NCBI GenBank assembly: GCA_964570935.1 | Contig: CAZMZP010000063.1 | Location: forward strand, 1 to 64,000 | DNA: 64,000 nucleotides | From: JAFGJU01 sp964570935 | GTDB taxonomy: Bacteria > Eisenbacteria > RBG-16-71-46 > JAFGJU01 | Direction: 5' to 3' | Part shown: piece after piece, positions 45,998-55,994 of the stretch | Layout of the letters: each line of letters opens with the position of its first letter | How positions within the stretch are numbered: the stretch's first letter is position 1 | Notes under the pieces: model-generated | Told to the model about the DNA's origin: nothing | What the model saw: the letters and a program-made list of their open reading frames with translations, nothing else | Databases searched by the model: none | Position numbers and translations under genes: made by a program

Positions 45998-47080
45998 ATG
46001 TTCGAACAAATCCAGAACATAATTTCCAGGTACGACGAGCTCACTCACAAGCTGGGGGACCCGGTGGTCCTGGGCGACCCGCAGAAGCTCAGGGAGATCG
46101 CCAAGGAGCGCGGCGGGTTGCAGCCGATAGTCGAGAAATGGAAGCAGTACAGCTCCGTCGCCCACAGCGTCGCGGAGGACGAGCAGATAATCGAGAGCTC
46201 CAAGGACCAGGAGCTCGTGAGCATGGCCCGGAGCGAGGTCGAGGAGCTGCGCGCGAAACTGAGCGTGCTGGACGGCGAGCTGAAAGAGCTCCTCAGGCCC
46301 AAGGACGCGAACGACGAGCGAAACGTGATAGTCGAGATAAGGGCGGGCACCGGCGGGGAAGAGGCCGCCCTGTTCGCGGCCGACTTGTCGAGAATGTACA
46401 TGAAGTACGCCGAGTCCAGGGGCTGGAAGATAGAGCTGATGAATCGAAGCAACAGCGACGCGGGCGGGTTCAAGGAGATCATCTTCCTCGTGGAAGGCAA
46501 GGGCGCTTACAGCTTCCTCCGGTACGAGAGCGGAGTCCACAGAGTGCAGAGGGTTCCCGTCACCGAGGCCAGCGGCAGGATCCACACGTCCGCCGTCACG
46601 GTGGCCATACTGCCCGAGGCGGAAGACGTGGACATCCAGATCGACCCGAAGGACCTCGAGGTGGACGTGTTCCGCTCGTCGGGCCCGGGAGGCCAGAGCG
46701 TAAACACCGCCGATTCCGCGGTCAGGGTGAGGCACATTCCCTCCGGGCTCGTCGTGCAGTGCCAGGACGAGAGGTCACAACTCAAGAATAAGGCCAAGGC
46801 GCTCAAGGTCCTGAAGGCGCGCCTTCTTGCCGCCAAGCAGGAAGAACAGGAAATGAAGATAGCCAGGGAGAGAAAGGCCCAGGTCTCGACCGGAGACAGG
46901 AGCGCCAAAATCCGCACGTACAACTTCCCGCAAGGCCGCGTCACGGACCACAGAATCGGTCTCACCCTGTACCAGCTGGACCAGGTCCTGGACGGTAGAA
47001 TGGACGAACTGGTGGAGGCGCTGAGGGCGGCGCGGGACAAACTGGAGATGGGTGCGGCCGCGGGCCCGGGCAAGAACTAG
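45998..47080 (+). CDS. prfA: peptide chain release factor 1
   Basis: 360 residues. The catalytic GGQ is in SSGPGGQSVNTADSAVRVRH, and the RF1-type tripeptide site is PVT in RVPVTEASGRIHTSAVT, identifying UAA/UAG recognition. It starts 25 bases after the DUF1385 gene and precedes its methyltransferase prmC. Confidence 0.96.
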   Translation: MFEQIQNIISRYDELTHKLGDPVVLGDPQKLREIAKERGGLQPIVEKWKQYSSVAHSVAEDEQIIESSKDQELVSMARSEVEELRAKLSVLDGELKELLRPKDANDERNVIVEIRAGTGGEEAALFAADLSRMYMKYAESRGWKIELMNRSNSDAGGFKEIIFLVEGKGAYSFLRYESGVHRVQRVPVTEASGRIHTSAVTVAILPEAEDVDIQIDPKDLEVDVFRSSGPGGQSVNTADSAVRVRHIPSGLVVQCQDERSQLKNKAKALKVLKARLLAAKQEEQEMKIARERKAQVSTGDRSAKIRTYNFPQGRVTDHRIGLTLYQLDQVLDGRMDELVEALRAARDKLEMGAAAGPGKN

Positions 47081-47192
47081 GGTCCGCGCGAGCCGGAAAT
47101 CCTCCGCCCGGCCGGGCAAGAGCAAAACCCGCGCACGAACGGAACGCCGGTGAGAAACCCCACGACGCCGCTCGGCCTGAGCGTGAAAGCAG

Positions 47193-48062
47193 GTGCCACC
47201 GCAATTGACAGTGTCGCAGTTCCTCCAGGCCGCTTCGCTGAAACTCCATGAATCCGGCATAGACAACCCCAGAGTCGACGCAGAAGTACTCCTCAGTCTG
47301 GCTCTCGGCATCCGGAGAGACCGGCTGCTGCTTCGTTTTGACGCTCAGCTCGGGCAGGACGAGCTGGACCGGGCGACCGCACTCGTCGAGAAACGGGCCA
47401 GACGGGTGCCGTTGCAACACATCGTCGGGACTGTCGAGTTCATGGGCACGGAGTTCCTGGTCAGACCGGGAGTGTTCATACCCAGGCCGGAGACCGAGTT
47501 CGTGGTGGTCGAGGCGCTCAGGCTGCTCGAGCACGTCGCGGACCCACTCGTCATCGACCTGTGCGCAGCCAGCGGGGTCATCGGCGTCAGCATCGCTGTC
47601 GGGAAGCCCTCTGCGGTCGTACACGTTGCGGACATATCGGAACCGGCAATCGAGCTCGCGACGGCGAACGCGGCCGGCCACGGCGTACAGGAACGGGTGT
47701 TCCTCCATCTTGGCGACCTGTTTGCGGCCGACGGACTCGACCGGCTCGCGCGCAAGGCAGACTTGATCACGGCAAACCCGCCCTACATTCCCTCTTCGGA
47801 GATTCCTAACCTGGAGCCCGAGGTGAGCGAGCACGAGCCCATCCTGGCCCTCGACGGCGGAAGCGACGGGCTTGTCCTGCTGCGGCGCATCCTGAAGGAA
47901 GGGCCGCCATTCCTGAAAACGGGGGGTTGGTTTGTTGTCGAGATTGGCGCCGGTCAGGCCCAGCCCGCAATCGAGGCGGCCGGGTCCGCGCGGCTGACGG
48001 AGGTCCGTACCGTGCGCGACCTCGCCGGCATAGAACGGGTGCTCGTGGCCCGAAAACCCTAG
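47193..48062 (+). CDS. prmC: protein-(glutamine-N5) methyltransferase PrmC
   Basis: Methylates the GGQ glutamine of release factors. 289 residues, GTG start. N-terminal helical bundle, then RVPLQHIVGTVEFMG and FIPRPETEFVV; the SAM site is IDLCAASGVIGVSIA (normally GTGSG, here AASGV), with catalytic NPPYIP. It follows prfA by about 110 bases. Confidence 0.93.
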   Translation: MPPQLTVSQFLQAASLKLHESGIDNPRVDAEVLLSLALGIRRDRLLLRFDAQLGQDELDRATALVEKRARRVPLQHIVGTVEFMGTEFLVRPGVFIPRPETEFVVVEALRLLEHVADPLVIDLCAASGVIGVSIAVGKPSAVVHVADISEPAIELATANAAGHGVQERVFLHLGDLFAADGLDRLARKADLITANPPYIPSSEIPNLEPEVSEHEPILALDGGSDGLVLLRRILKEGPPFLKTGGWFVVEIGAGQAQPAIEAAGSARLTEVRTVRDLAGIERVLVARKP

Positions 48063-48130
48063 GCCCGACGCCGTCCGGCCCCTGAGCCGACGTGCCAGTC
48101 TCGCGCCTTTCACCTGCGCTCCCAGTCGTG

Positions 48131-48136
48131 TATAAT
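48131..48136 (+). promoter_or_regulatory. possible -10 element TATAAT
   Basis: Perfect TATAAT about 44 bases before the small-protein gene. No convincing -35 lies 16-18 bases upstream. Confidence 0.35.
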
Positions 48137-48179
48137 CCGGCCGGACAAGCAGACATCCGACCCGGTACCGAGGCACGTA

Positions 48180-48413
48180 ATGAGTCTGAATCGCCGACGC
48201 GCAGACAAGACTGAAAGCCCGAAGCGCTGCGACGCAGCAGACCCGGGTCTTCCGCCCGAGCCGTCGTACAGTGAGGACGGCGTGGATTTGACTGTCATCC
48301 GCTGGATGCTCTCGATGACACCCAGAGAACGCCTGCAGACGCTTCAAAATCACGTCAGAGCCATACTGAGGATTCGCGGGTTGAACTCGCCGAGGCCGCC
48401 ATGCAGAAAATAG
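48180..48413 (+). CDS. small conserved-looking protein upstream of murA
   Basis: 77 residues. The N-terminal 35 are charged and probably disordered; the second half (DLTVIRWMLSMTPRERLQTL) is an amphipathic helical segment of the kind seen in many short bacterial proteins of unknown role. Its 3' end overlaps the murA start by 13 bases, suggesting coupling. Real coding is likely but not certain. Confidence 0.55.
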   Translation: MSLNRRRADKTESPKRCDAADPGLPPEPSYSEDGVDLTVIRWMLSMTPRERLQTLQNHVRAILRIRGLNSPRPPCRK

Positions 48414-49654
48414 TGATTGTCGGGGGAAACAGGCTGACCGGCAGGGTCGAGATCGCCGGGGCGAAGAACGCCACGCTGCCCGTGATGGCGGCCACAATCC
48501 TGGCTCCTGGCACGAGTGTTATCACCAACGTGCCGCGCCTCAGGGACGTCATCACGATGAGGCAGATGCTCGAAACGCTGGGCGCCAAGGTGTCCTTCGA
48601 GCAGGGCGTCCTGACGATTGACACGAGCGGGTGCGGCCCGCACGAGGCGCCGTACGAGCTCGTCAAGACCATGCGCGCTTCGGTCTACGTACTCGGCCCG
48701 CTGCTGGCCCGTTTCAAACGCGCGAGAGTCTCTCTGCCGGGAGGTTGCGCTTGGGGACCGCGGCCTGTCGACCTGCACATAAAGGCCATGGAGGCGCTCG
48801 GGGCGCGCGTCAACATAGACCACGGGTACATCGTGGCGGAGACGGATGAGCTCAAAGGCGCCAACGTGCACTTCGACATCTCGAGCGTCGGAGCCACCGG
48901 CAACGCAATGATGGCGGCGTGCCTGGCCAGGGGTAAGACGGTGCTGAGCAACGCCGCGTGCGAACCCGAGATAGACGCGCTCGCCCTGTTCCTGAACAAG
49001 ATGGGAGCCAGGATCTCGGGCGTGGGCACGCAGGTCGTTGAGATCGAGGGCGTGGAGTCGCTGCGGCCGACCGAGGTCGCGGTGATTCCGGACAGAATCG
49101 AAGCCGGCACGTTCATGGCGGCCGCCGCGATCACGAGGGGCACGGTCAGAATCGCGAACTGCAGCCCGCCGCACTTGACGTCGGTGATTTCCAAGCTGAG
49201 CGAGGCGGGCGCGCACATAATGCAGGAGGGCTCTGAGCTGGTGGTGTCCGCCGTGGGGAGGCCGGGGGCGGTCAACGTGACCACCGCCCCGTATCCGGGG
49301 TTTCCGACTGACATGCAGGCGCAGATGATGGCCCTGATGTGCACGGCTCAGGGGACGAGTCTTTTCGTCGAGAACATTTACAGCGACCGGTTCACTCACG
49401 TGCCGGAACTGCGGAGGATGAACGCCGACATCAACGTCGAAGGGAATGTGGCCACGGTCAAGGGCCTGGAACGGTTGGGAGGGGCGCAGGTCATGGCCAC
49501 CGACCTGCGGGCCAGCGCGGCCCTGATTCTGGCCGGGCTCGTGGCCGACGGGATGACTGAGGTGTCGCGGATATACCACATAGACCGCGGATACGAGTCC
49601 ATCGAGAAGAAGCTGTCTGCGCTGGGCGCGGAAATCTGGCGTGAGGAGGAGTAG
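48401..49654 (+). CDS. murA: UDP-N-acetylglucosamine 1-carboxyvinyltransferase
   Basis: First committed step of peptidoglycan precursor synthesis. 417 residues. The Lys of GAKNATLPVMAA and catalytic Cys in SLPGGCAWGPRPVDLH are present, so the fosfomycin-sensitive type is expected. DLRASAALILAGL and the C-terminal IDRGYESIEKKLSALGA complete the inside-out barrel pattern. Confidence 0.96.
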   Translation: MQKIVIVGGNRLTGRVEIAGAKNATLPVMAATILAPGTSVITNVPRLRDVITMRQMLETLGAKVSFEQGVLTIDTSGCGPHEAPYELVKTMRASVYVLGPLLARFKRARVSLPGGCAWGPRPVDLHIKAMEALGARVNIDHGYIVAETDELKGANVHFDISSVGATGNAMMAACLARGKTVLSNAACEPEIDALALFLNKMGARISGVGTQVVEIEGVESLRPTEVAVIPDRIEAGTFMAAAAITRGTVRIANCSPPHLTSVISKLSEAGAHIMQEGSELVVSAVGRPGAVNVTTAPYPGFPTDMQAQMMALMCTAQGTSLFVENIYSDRFTHVPELRRMNADINVEGNVATVKGLERLGGAQVMATDLRASAALILAGLVADGMTEVSRIYHIDRGYESIEKKLSALGAEIWREEE

Positions 49655-49661
49655 CTCCTTT

Positions 49662-51560
49662 ATGCCGGCCAAAGGCGTCGTCATAGGCACAGCGGGGCAC
49701 ATAGACCACGGGAAGACTGCTCTAGTCAAACTGCTCACCGGAATCGACACCGATCGCCTCAAGGAAGAAAAAGAACGAGGCATCTCCATTGACCTCGGGT
49801 TTGCCCATCTTACGCTGCCGTCGGGCGAAAGAGCGGGTATCGTCGACGTGCCCGGTCACGAGCGCTTCGTCAGGAACATGCTTGCCGGCGCGTGCGGAAT
49901 CGACCTCGTGCTGTTTGTCATCGCCGCCGACGAGGGTGTCATGCCTCAGACCACGGAACACTTGAACATCGTAAACATGCTTCGCGTGCACGGAGGTGTA
50001 GTGGCGCTGACAAAGACGGACCTCGTGGACGCGGCCTGGTTGGACATGGTGCGGGTGGACGTGGCCGCGGCCCTCGAGGGCACGGTCCTGGAGGGCGCCC
50101 CGATGATACCCGTTTCCGCGGTGTCGGGTCATGGTAAGGAGGCGCTGCTGGCCGCGCTGGATGAGGTCGTGGCCAAGATCCCGGAACGGACCCGAGCGGA
50201 GTTCGCGCGGCTTCCCGTCGACCGGGTGTTCACGGTCGAGGGCTTCGGCACGGTAGTTACCGGCACGCTGTGGAGCGGCAGAGTCAAGGTTGGCGACAAC
50301 CTCGTGGTCCTGCCTCAGGGCAAGAGTGTCAGGGTCAGGAACGTTCAAGTGTTCGGCAAGGACGTGAGTGAGGCGGTGCCGGGAGAGCGGGTCGCGCTCG
50401 CAGTGCACGGAGTGTCCCGCGATGACGTCGGACGAGGCGACTGGCTTCTCTCCCCTGACGCGGCCAGGCCGAGCTCGATGGTGGACGCCAGGCTCGAGCT
50501 GCTTCCGGGTGCCCCTCGTTTTCTCAAGACGCGCGCCAGAATCCGATTCCATCTTGGCGCTAGTGAGGCCATAGGCAGAGTCCATCTGCTCGACGGGGAG
50601 CAGCTCAAGCCAGGAGAGAGCGCTCTGGTGCAGTTGAGGCTGGAATCCCCAACGGTGGCGCTCCAGGGCGACAGGTTTGTCGTACGCTCGTACTCGCCCC
50701 AGATGACAATCGGCGGTGGCAGCGTGCTGGTGGCCCACGCCGCCAAGCACAGGAAGAAGGACACCGACGTCGTCCAGACGCTGAACCTAGTGGAGAAGGG
50801 CTCCCCCAGCGAGAGGATTGCTCAGGCCGTGCGCGCGGCCGGCGGGAAGGGACTCGTGGCCTCCGAAGTCGCGCGCGCGGCCGGTGTGTCCGCCCCGGAA
50901 GCGACGGAGGCGGTCAAAGCGCTGCTCGATGAGGGGACCGTCGTTCGCGTGGGCAACGCTCTGCTTCACTCTGAGCATCTGAAGAAGGTGGCCGACGACC
51001 TGGCGCGGTCGCTGGCTGACTATCAAGCCAGATACCAGCTCAGGTGGGGGATGACTAAAGGCGAGCTCAGGAACAGGTTCTCGGGCACGCCGCAGGATGT
51101 GTTCGCCGCGGCCTCGGACTCTCTCACGAGGGCCGGACGCCTCTTCGCCAGGGAAGACCGATTGAGAATCGACTCGCCCGACATCTTACTCTCTCCCGAG
51201 GAGAGAAAGCTCAAAGAACGGGTCGAGGCTGGTCTGCTGAATGCCGGGCTTAACGTTCCGTACGTCAAGGAGCTTGCGCCGGGAACTCTCGAGGACAAGG
51301 TGAACGACGTGGTTCAGATGCTGGTGGAAGACGGCAAGGTCGTGAAGATAACGACGGACCTGTTCTTCCACGCCGACACACTGCGCGAGGCCGAATCCCT
51401 TGTGCGAAAGATGCTGTCCAAGAACGGCAAGTTCCAGGTGAGCGAGTTCAAGGATGCCGCGAAGACCTCCCGGAAGTACGCAGTGCCGCTTCTCGAGTAC
51501 TTCGACCGGAAGGGAGTGACACGAAGACAGGGAGACGTGCGCGTGTCCGGAGGGAAATAG
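49662..51560 (+). CDS. selB: selenocysteine-specific elongation factor SelB
   Basis: 632 residues. The GTPase domain has GTAGHIDHGKTALVKLLTG, GISIDLGFAHL, DVPGHERFVRNM and TKTDLVD, the SelB rather than EF-Tu pattern. Beta-barrel domains are followed by winged-helix repeats (about 390-630) for SECIS binding. ATG 49662 follows GAGGAGGAG. It delivers Sec-tRNA to UGA codons. No selA, selC, selD or selenoprotein gene was found in this window. Confidence 0.93.
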   Translation: MPAKGVVIGTAGHIDHGKTALVKLLTGIDTDRLKEEKERGISIDLGFAHLTLPSGERAGIVDVPGHERFVRNMLAGACGIDLVLFVIAADEGVMPQTTEHLNIVNMLRVHGGVVALTKTDLVDAAWLDMVRVDVAAALEGTVLEGAPMIPVSAVSGHGKEALLAALDEVVAKIPERTRAEFARLPVDRVFTVEGFGTVVTGTLWSGRVKVGDNLVVLPQGKSVRVRNVQVFGKDVSEAVPGERVALAVHGVSRDDVGRGDWLLSPDAARPSSMVDARLELLPGAPRFLKTRARIRFHLGASEAIGRVHLLDGEQLKPGESALVQLRLESPTVALQGDRFVVRSYSPQMTIGGGSVLVAHAAKHRKKDTDVVQTLNLVEKGSPSERIAQAVRAAGGKGLVASEVARAAGVSAPEATEAVKALLDEGTVVRVGNALLHSEHLKKVADDLARSLADYQARYQLRWGMTKGELRNRFSGTPQDVFAAASDSLTRAGRLFAREDRLRIDSPDILLSPEERKLKERVEAGLLNAGLNVPYVKELAPGTLEDKVNDVVQMLVEDGKVVKITTDLFFHADTLREAESLVRKMLSKNGKFQVSEFKDAAKTSRKYAVPLLEYFDRKGVTRRQGDVRVSGGK

Positions 51561-51571
51561 AGGGCGCCACA

Positions 51572-52675
51572 ATGAACATACTAACCGAGCTTCCTTGGAA
51601 GCGCAGGAAGACGAACAAGGTCAGAATAGGCCCGTTCGAAATAGGCGGCGGTGCGCCGGTTGCAGTCGAGTCCATGACCAAGACGGACACTCGCGACGCG
51701 GCGGCGACCGTGAGGCAAATACGCGGCCTGGAGCGCGCAGGATGCGAGCTGGTGCGCGTGGCCGTACCAGACATTGCGGCGGCGAAGGTTCTTGGCAAGA
51801 TCGCATCGCGAGTCAGAATCCCGGTGGTGGCCGACATTCACTTCGACCACCGGCTGGCGTTGATCGCGCTGGAGGAAGGGCTTCCGGGTATACGCCTCAA
51901 CCCCGGGAACGTCAGGAATCCCAAGAAGGTCGAAGAAGTGGTGCGCGCCGCCGAAGAAAGGCGCGCGTGCATCAGGATAGGCGTGAACGCCGGGTCGGTC
52001 GCGCCCGACCTTCTGGCCAAACACGGGCCCGATGGACTCGACCGCGCCATGGTCGAGAGCGCGATGGGTCACGTCGCGATTCTGGAATCACTCGGTTTCC
52101 GGAGGATCGTGGTCTCGGTTAAGTCGTCCGAGATACCGGCCACCGTGCGCGCGTACAGAGAGCTCTCGCGCCGAGTGCGCTACCCGCTCCATATCGGAAT
52201 GACCGAGGCTGGCACACTGCTCAGCGGTTCTGTTGTGTCCGCAGCCGGGATAGGCATCCTCTTGTCCGAGGGAATCGGCGACACCGTTAGAGTGTCGCTG
52301 GCCGCGAATCCCGTCAGGGAGGTCGAGGTTGCCTACCGGATACTGGACGCGCTCGGCGTCAGGCAGGCAGGCCCGAGGGTGATATGCTGCCCCACCTGCG
52401 GCAGATGCGAAATAGACGTGGCGCGGATTGCGCGACAGGTGGAGGCACGCCTCGCGGCCCTGCAGCGAAGATCCTCGCTCAGGATCCCGCTTCGCATCGC
52501 CGTCATGGGTTGCGGAGTGAACGGTCCGGGTGAAGCCAGGCACGCGGACGTCGGAATCGCCGGAGGAAAAGGCGAGGGGCTCCTGTTCATAAAGGGGAAG
52601 GTGGTCGGAAAGGTCACAGAGCGCGCCCTCGTGCGCGAGCTCATCCGTGCCGTCGAGCGCCTCGGCAACACATAA
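51572..52675 (+). CDS. ispG: 4-hydroxy-3-methylbut-2-enyl diphosphate synthase (IspG/GcpE)
   Basis: MEP-pathway [4Fe-4S] enzyme, 367 residues. TIM-barrel start (IGGGAPVAVESMTKTDTRD), VVADIHFDHRLAL, RLNPGNV, and the cluster cysteines CCPTCGRCEID with VMGCGVNGPGEARHADVG. Short (bacterial) form without the insert domain of plants. Lies 11 bases after selB. Confidence 0.95.
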   Translation: MNILTELPWKRRKTNKVRIGPFEIGGGAPVAVESMTKTDTRDAAATVRQIRGLERAGCELVRVAVPDIAAAKVLGKIASRVRIPVVADIHFDHRLALIALEEGLPGIRLNPGNVRNPKKVEEVVRAAEERRACIRIGVNAGSVAPDLLAKHGPDGLDRAMVESAMGHVAILESLGFRRIVVSVKSSEIPATVRAYRELSRRVRYPLHIGMTEAGTLLSGSVVSAAGIGILLSEGIGDTVRVSLAANPVREVEVAYRILDALGVRQAGPRVICCPTCGRCEIDVARIARQVEARLAALQRRSSLRIPLRIAVMGCGVNGPGEARHADVGIAGGKGEGLLFIKGKVVGKVTERALVRELIRAVERLGNT

Positions 52676-52691
52676 CTGCAATGGTTACAGA

Positions 52692-52720
52692 TTTACAGCT
52701 GCGCTCCATTGTGTTATGAT
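52692..52720 (+). promoter_or_regulatory. sigma70-type promoter TTTACA-17-TATGAT
   Basis: TTTACA (52692-52697) and TATGAT (52715-52720) with a 17-base spacer, about 170 bases before the large repeat protein. Confidence 0.65.
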
Positions 52721-52894
52721 TACGCAAGTTGGTGCGTCTCTTGGCGCAAACCGGTGTGGAGCAGCTGTGTCACCTCTCAACGTTCGTTCCAACTCTCTTT
52801 GTGTCTCCCCCCTCATCTTCCCCTTCGAACCGTCCGTCCGCGACATGCAAGTGTCCAGAGTGACTGCTCATCGCGCACTCGAGGAGGTTCTGCC

Positions 52895-55800
52895 ATGGGT
52901 TGGAGTGTTCTGAGCATGAGTCTGTTCAGATGTCTGTGCCTCTTCTGCGGCCTTCTTGCCCTCTGCGGTTCGTTGCTCCTGGCGGCGCCCGCAGCCGCGG
53001 CGTGGCTTCCTGACGGGACGCCGATGTGCGTTCTGGCGGGCGACCAGTCAGGCACCCGAATCATCAGCGACGGCAGTCAGGGCGCGATCGTTGTTTGGAT
53101 TGACTACCGGCATGGCAACGCCGACATCTACGCGCAGCGGGTGGACGGCAACGGCAACCCGATCTGGACACCCGAGGGTGTGCCCATCTGCACTGCCGCT
53201 GGTTCGACGTCCAGTCCCATAATCGCATCGGACGAGGCCGGCGGTGCAGTCATAGCCTGGGACGACTACCGCAACGGCAATCACGACATCTACGCACAGA
53301 GAATAACTGCTGACGGACAGGTGCTCTGGGCAGAAAACGGAATAGCCGTCTGCACTGCCGCGGGCTACCAGTTTGCGACCTCGATAATATCGGCTGGCGG
53401 CGGAGGAGTCATCGTCGCGTGGGAGGACAGCCGCGGTGGAGCGTACTACGACATCTATGCGCAGCGGATCAACGGCGCAAATGGAGCTTCCCTCTGGGCG
53501 GCCGACGGCAGGCAGATCTGCGGGGCGGCAAACAGCCAGTACTCACCGCAGGCCGTCTCCGACGGAGCTTTAGGCGCCATCATCACCTGGTACGACTTCC
53601 GCAACGGCAACTACGACGTGTACGCGCAGCGTGTGAACCTCGCGGGCACGCCGCAATGGACGAATGACGGGGTCGTGGTCAGCGCGGAGTCGAACCACCA
53701 GTCGGGTCCGATGGTTGCGACGGACGGCGCCGGCGGAGCCATCATCGTCTGGGAGGACTACCGCAGCGGAAGCAACTGGGACATCTATGCGCAACGACTG
53801 ACTTCAGCGGGGACGGCGTCGTGGACTGCCGGGGGTGTGCAGGTTTGCAGCGCGGCCGGCAATCAGAACGAATCCCAGATCCTCTCTGACGCTTCGGGCA
53901 GCGCAATCATTGCCTGGACGGACTATCGGGGCGCAAACTCGGACATTTACAGCCAGCGTGTGAACTCGGCGGGCACGGTTCAGTGGACCGCCAACGGCGT
54001 GGTGGTCTGTGGAGCGATAGACAGCCAGGCCAGGCCGGAGCTCGCGTCGGACGGGAGCGGAGGAGCGATAATCACCTGGGACGACAGTCGACCTGGTGAC
54101 AATTCCGACATCTATGCTCAGAAAGTCATCTCCAACGGAGCCATGTCGTGGGTCCAGAACGGCATTGCCATCTGCAGTGCGCGTGACTACCAGTGGTATC
54201 CGGCCATTGTGTTTGACGGCTTCGGTGGTGCAATTATCGCCTGGGAGGATTATCGCAGCGGAACGTCCACGGACGTTTTCGCGGGCCACGTGGACGGCGA
54301 TGGGAACGCGGGGTGGACGAGCTGCGGCGTGCCGATAGCAGTGGCGCAAAATAACCAGGGAACCATCGCCGCGATATCGGATGCCGGCCAAGGCGCCATA
54401 ATTGTCTGGGAGGACTATCGCGCTGGCAACACCAACCCGGGCATTTACGCTCAACGTGTCTTCTCAGACGGCTACAGACTGTGGTCAAAGAACGGAGTCG
54501 CCGTTTCCACGGCCGCATCCTACCAGACGTATCCGTCTGCTGCTCCTGACGGTAGCGGCGGGCTGCTCGCTGCATGGCAGGACTTGCGGAACGGCAATTA
54601 CGACGTCTATGCCCAGCGAGTCAGTCCAATCCAGGCCATGCTGTGGAGGCCTGACGGCGCAGTAGTGTGCTCCACGACCGCCGGAACCTACTTCCCGCAG
54701 ATAGCCCCGGACGGTTCAGGCGGTGCAATAGTGGTCTGGGAGAATCTGGTCCCTGCCGGTACCAGCGACATCTACGCGCAACGTCTGAACTCGAGCGGAA
54801 GCCAGACGTGGGCGGCGGCGGGCGTGTCCGTTTGCAGTGCCGCGAACCACCAGCAGGAGCCGCAGATAATCAGTGACGGGGCGTCCGGCGGTATCGTGGC
54901 GTGGACCGACTTGCGGGGCGCGACAGTCGACGTCTACGCACAGCGCGTCGACGCGAACGGGACTCCGCTATGGACGCCGAACGGTGTGGTCGTCAGCGGT
55001 GCGGCCAGCGCGCAGAATTACCCAAGAGTGGTTCCTGACGGTGCCGGCGGAGCCGTCATCTGCTGGAAGGACAGCCGAAGCGGCAACTATGACATCTACG
55101 CCCAGCGGCTGAACTCCGTCGGGGCCGCGCAGTGGACAGCAAACGGCGTTGTTGTCTGCGCAGAGGCCGGGCAGCAGCAGCTTCCAGCACTTCTGTCCGA
55201 TGGCGCCGGCGGCGTGATAGTCTGTTGGGAAGATTACCGGAGCGGATCCGCAGACATATACGCACAGAGACTGAACTCGAGCGGCCAGGCGCAGTGGGCT
55301 GGCGGTGGCCGGATCGTGTGCGCTGCCGCGGACGCTCAAAGCGGGCCAAGCATTGTGACGGACGGAAACAGTGGTGCGATCATCTCCTGGCAGGATCGTC
55401 GCGGAGGGGTGACGTCAGACGTCTACGCGCAGCGGCTGGAGCCGGACGGCGACGTCATGTGGGGAACTGATGGTGTCGCCATCTGCGCGAGCGACCTTGA
55501 CGACACGAGACCGGCGGTCGTTCCGAGTATGCCGGGGCAGGCAATCGTCGCGTGGACCTCTTACAGCACCACGACTGCCAATGACGTCTACGCTCTGTCG
55601 ACGGACTACATTATAGCGGTGCACGAAGATCTCGTGCCGCCGCCGGTTGGTGCGCGATTGGCCGAGCTGGACCAGAACTTCCCCAACCCGTTCAACCCGG
55701 TGACGAAGATTGCGTTCACATTGAGAGAGGCAACGTGCGCGCGGTTGTGCGTGTATGACATCGCCGGCAGAGTCGTGCGAGTGCTTGAAGAGGGCGTTCG

Positions 55801-55942
55801 CGAGGCCGGCAGGCACGAGGTCGTTTGGGACGGCAGGGACAGCTCGGGCACCGTGGTCGCGAGCGGGGTGTATTTCTACGGATTGGAGCTGCCGGGACTC
55901 GCCGGCATCGTCGAGTCGAAGAAGATGGTGATTGTCAGATAG
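52895..55942 (+). CDS. large secreted repeat (beta-propeller-like) protein with FlgD/T9SS-like C-terminal domain
   Basis: 1015 residues; ATG 52895 follows GAGGAGG. A signal peptide ends near AAPAAA. About 15 tandem repeats of roughly 50-53 residues follow, with core W-x-D-x-R-x-G-x-x-DIYAQR, G-x-x-x-W, V-C-x-A and DGxGGAIIxW. This is a propeller-like pattern, probably two or more propellers. The last 90 residues are the extracytoplasmic sorting type: NFPNPFNPVTKIAFTL, ARLCVYDIAGRVVRVL, GRHEVVWDGRDSSG and GVYFYGLE. Probably surface displayed. A smaller relative follows directly. Ligand unknown. Confidence 0.85.
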   Translation: MGWSVLSMSLFRCLCLFCGLLALCGSLLLAAPAAAAWLPDGTPMCVLAGDQSGTRIISDGSQGAIVVWIDYRHGNADIYAQRVDGNGNPIWTPEGVPICTAAGSTSSPIIASDEAGGAVIAWDDYRNGNHDIYAQRITADGQVLWAENGIAVCTAAGYQFATSIISAGGGGVIVAWEDSRGGAYYDIYAQRINGANGASLWAADGRQICGAANSQYSPQAVSDGALGAIITWYDFRNGNYDVYAQRVNLAGTPQWTNDGVVVSAESNHQSGPMVATDGAGGAIIVWEDYRSGSNWDIYAQRLTSAGTASWTAGGVQVCSAAGNQNESQILSDASGSAIIAWTDYRGANSDIYSQRVNSAGTVQWTANGVVVCGAIDSQARPELASDGSGGAIITWDDSRPGDNSDIYAQKVISNGAMSWVQNGIAICSARDYQWYPAIVFDGFGGAIIAWEDYRSGTSTDVFAGHVDGDGNAGWTSCGVPIAVAQNNQGTIAAISDAGQGAIIVWEDYRAGNTNPGIYAQRVFSDGYRLWSKNGVAVSTAASYQTYPSAAPDGSGGLLAAWQDLRNGNYDVYAQRVSPIQAMLWRPDGAVVCSTTAGTYFPQIAPDGSGGAIVVWENLVPAGTSDIYAQRLNSSGSQTWAAAGVSVCSAANHQQEPQIISDGASGGIVAWTDLRGATVDVYAQRVDANGTPLWTPNGVVVSGAASAQNYPRVVPDGAGGAVICWKDSRSGNYDIYAQRLNSVGAAQWTANGVVVCAEAGQQQLPALLSDGAGGVIVCWEDYRSGSADIYAQRLNSSGQAQWAGGGRIVCAAADAQSGPSIVTDGNSGAIISWQDRRGGVTSDVYAQRLEPDGDVMWGTDGVAICASDLDDTRPAVVPSMPGQAIVAWTSYSTTTANDVYALSTDYIIAVHEDLVPPPVGARLAELDQNFPNPFNPVTKIAFTLREATCARLCVYDIAGRVVRVLEEGVREAGRHEVVWDGRDSSGTVVASGVYFYGLELPGLAGIVESKKMVIVR

Positions 55943-55994
55943 ACGCGTGGTCCGTACGGGGGACTGCAGGTCCAAGAATCTGTGGGGGTGCGAC

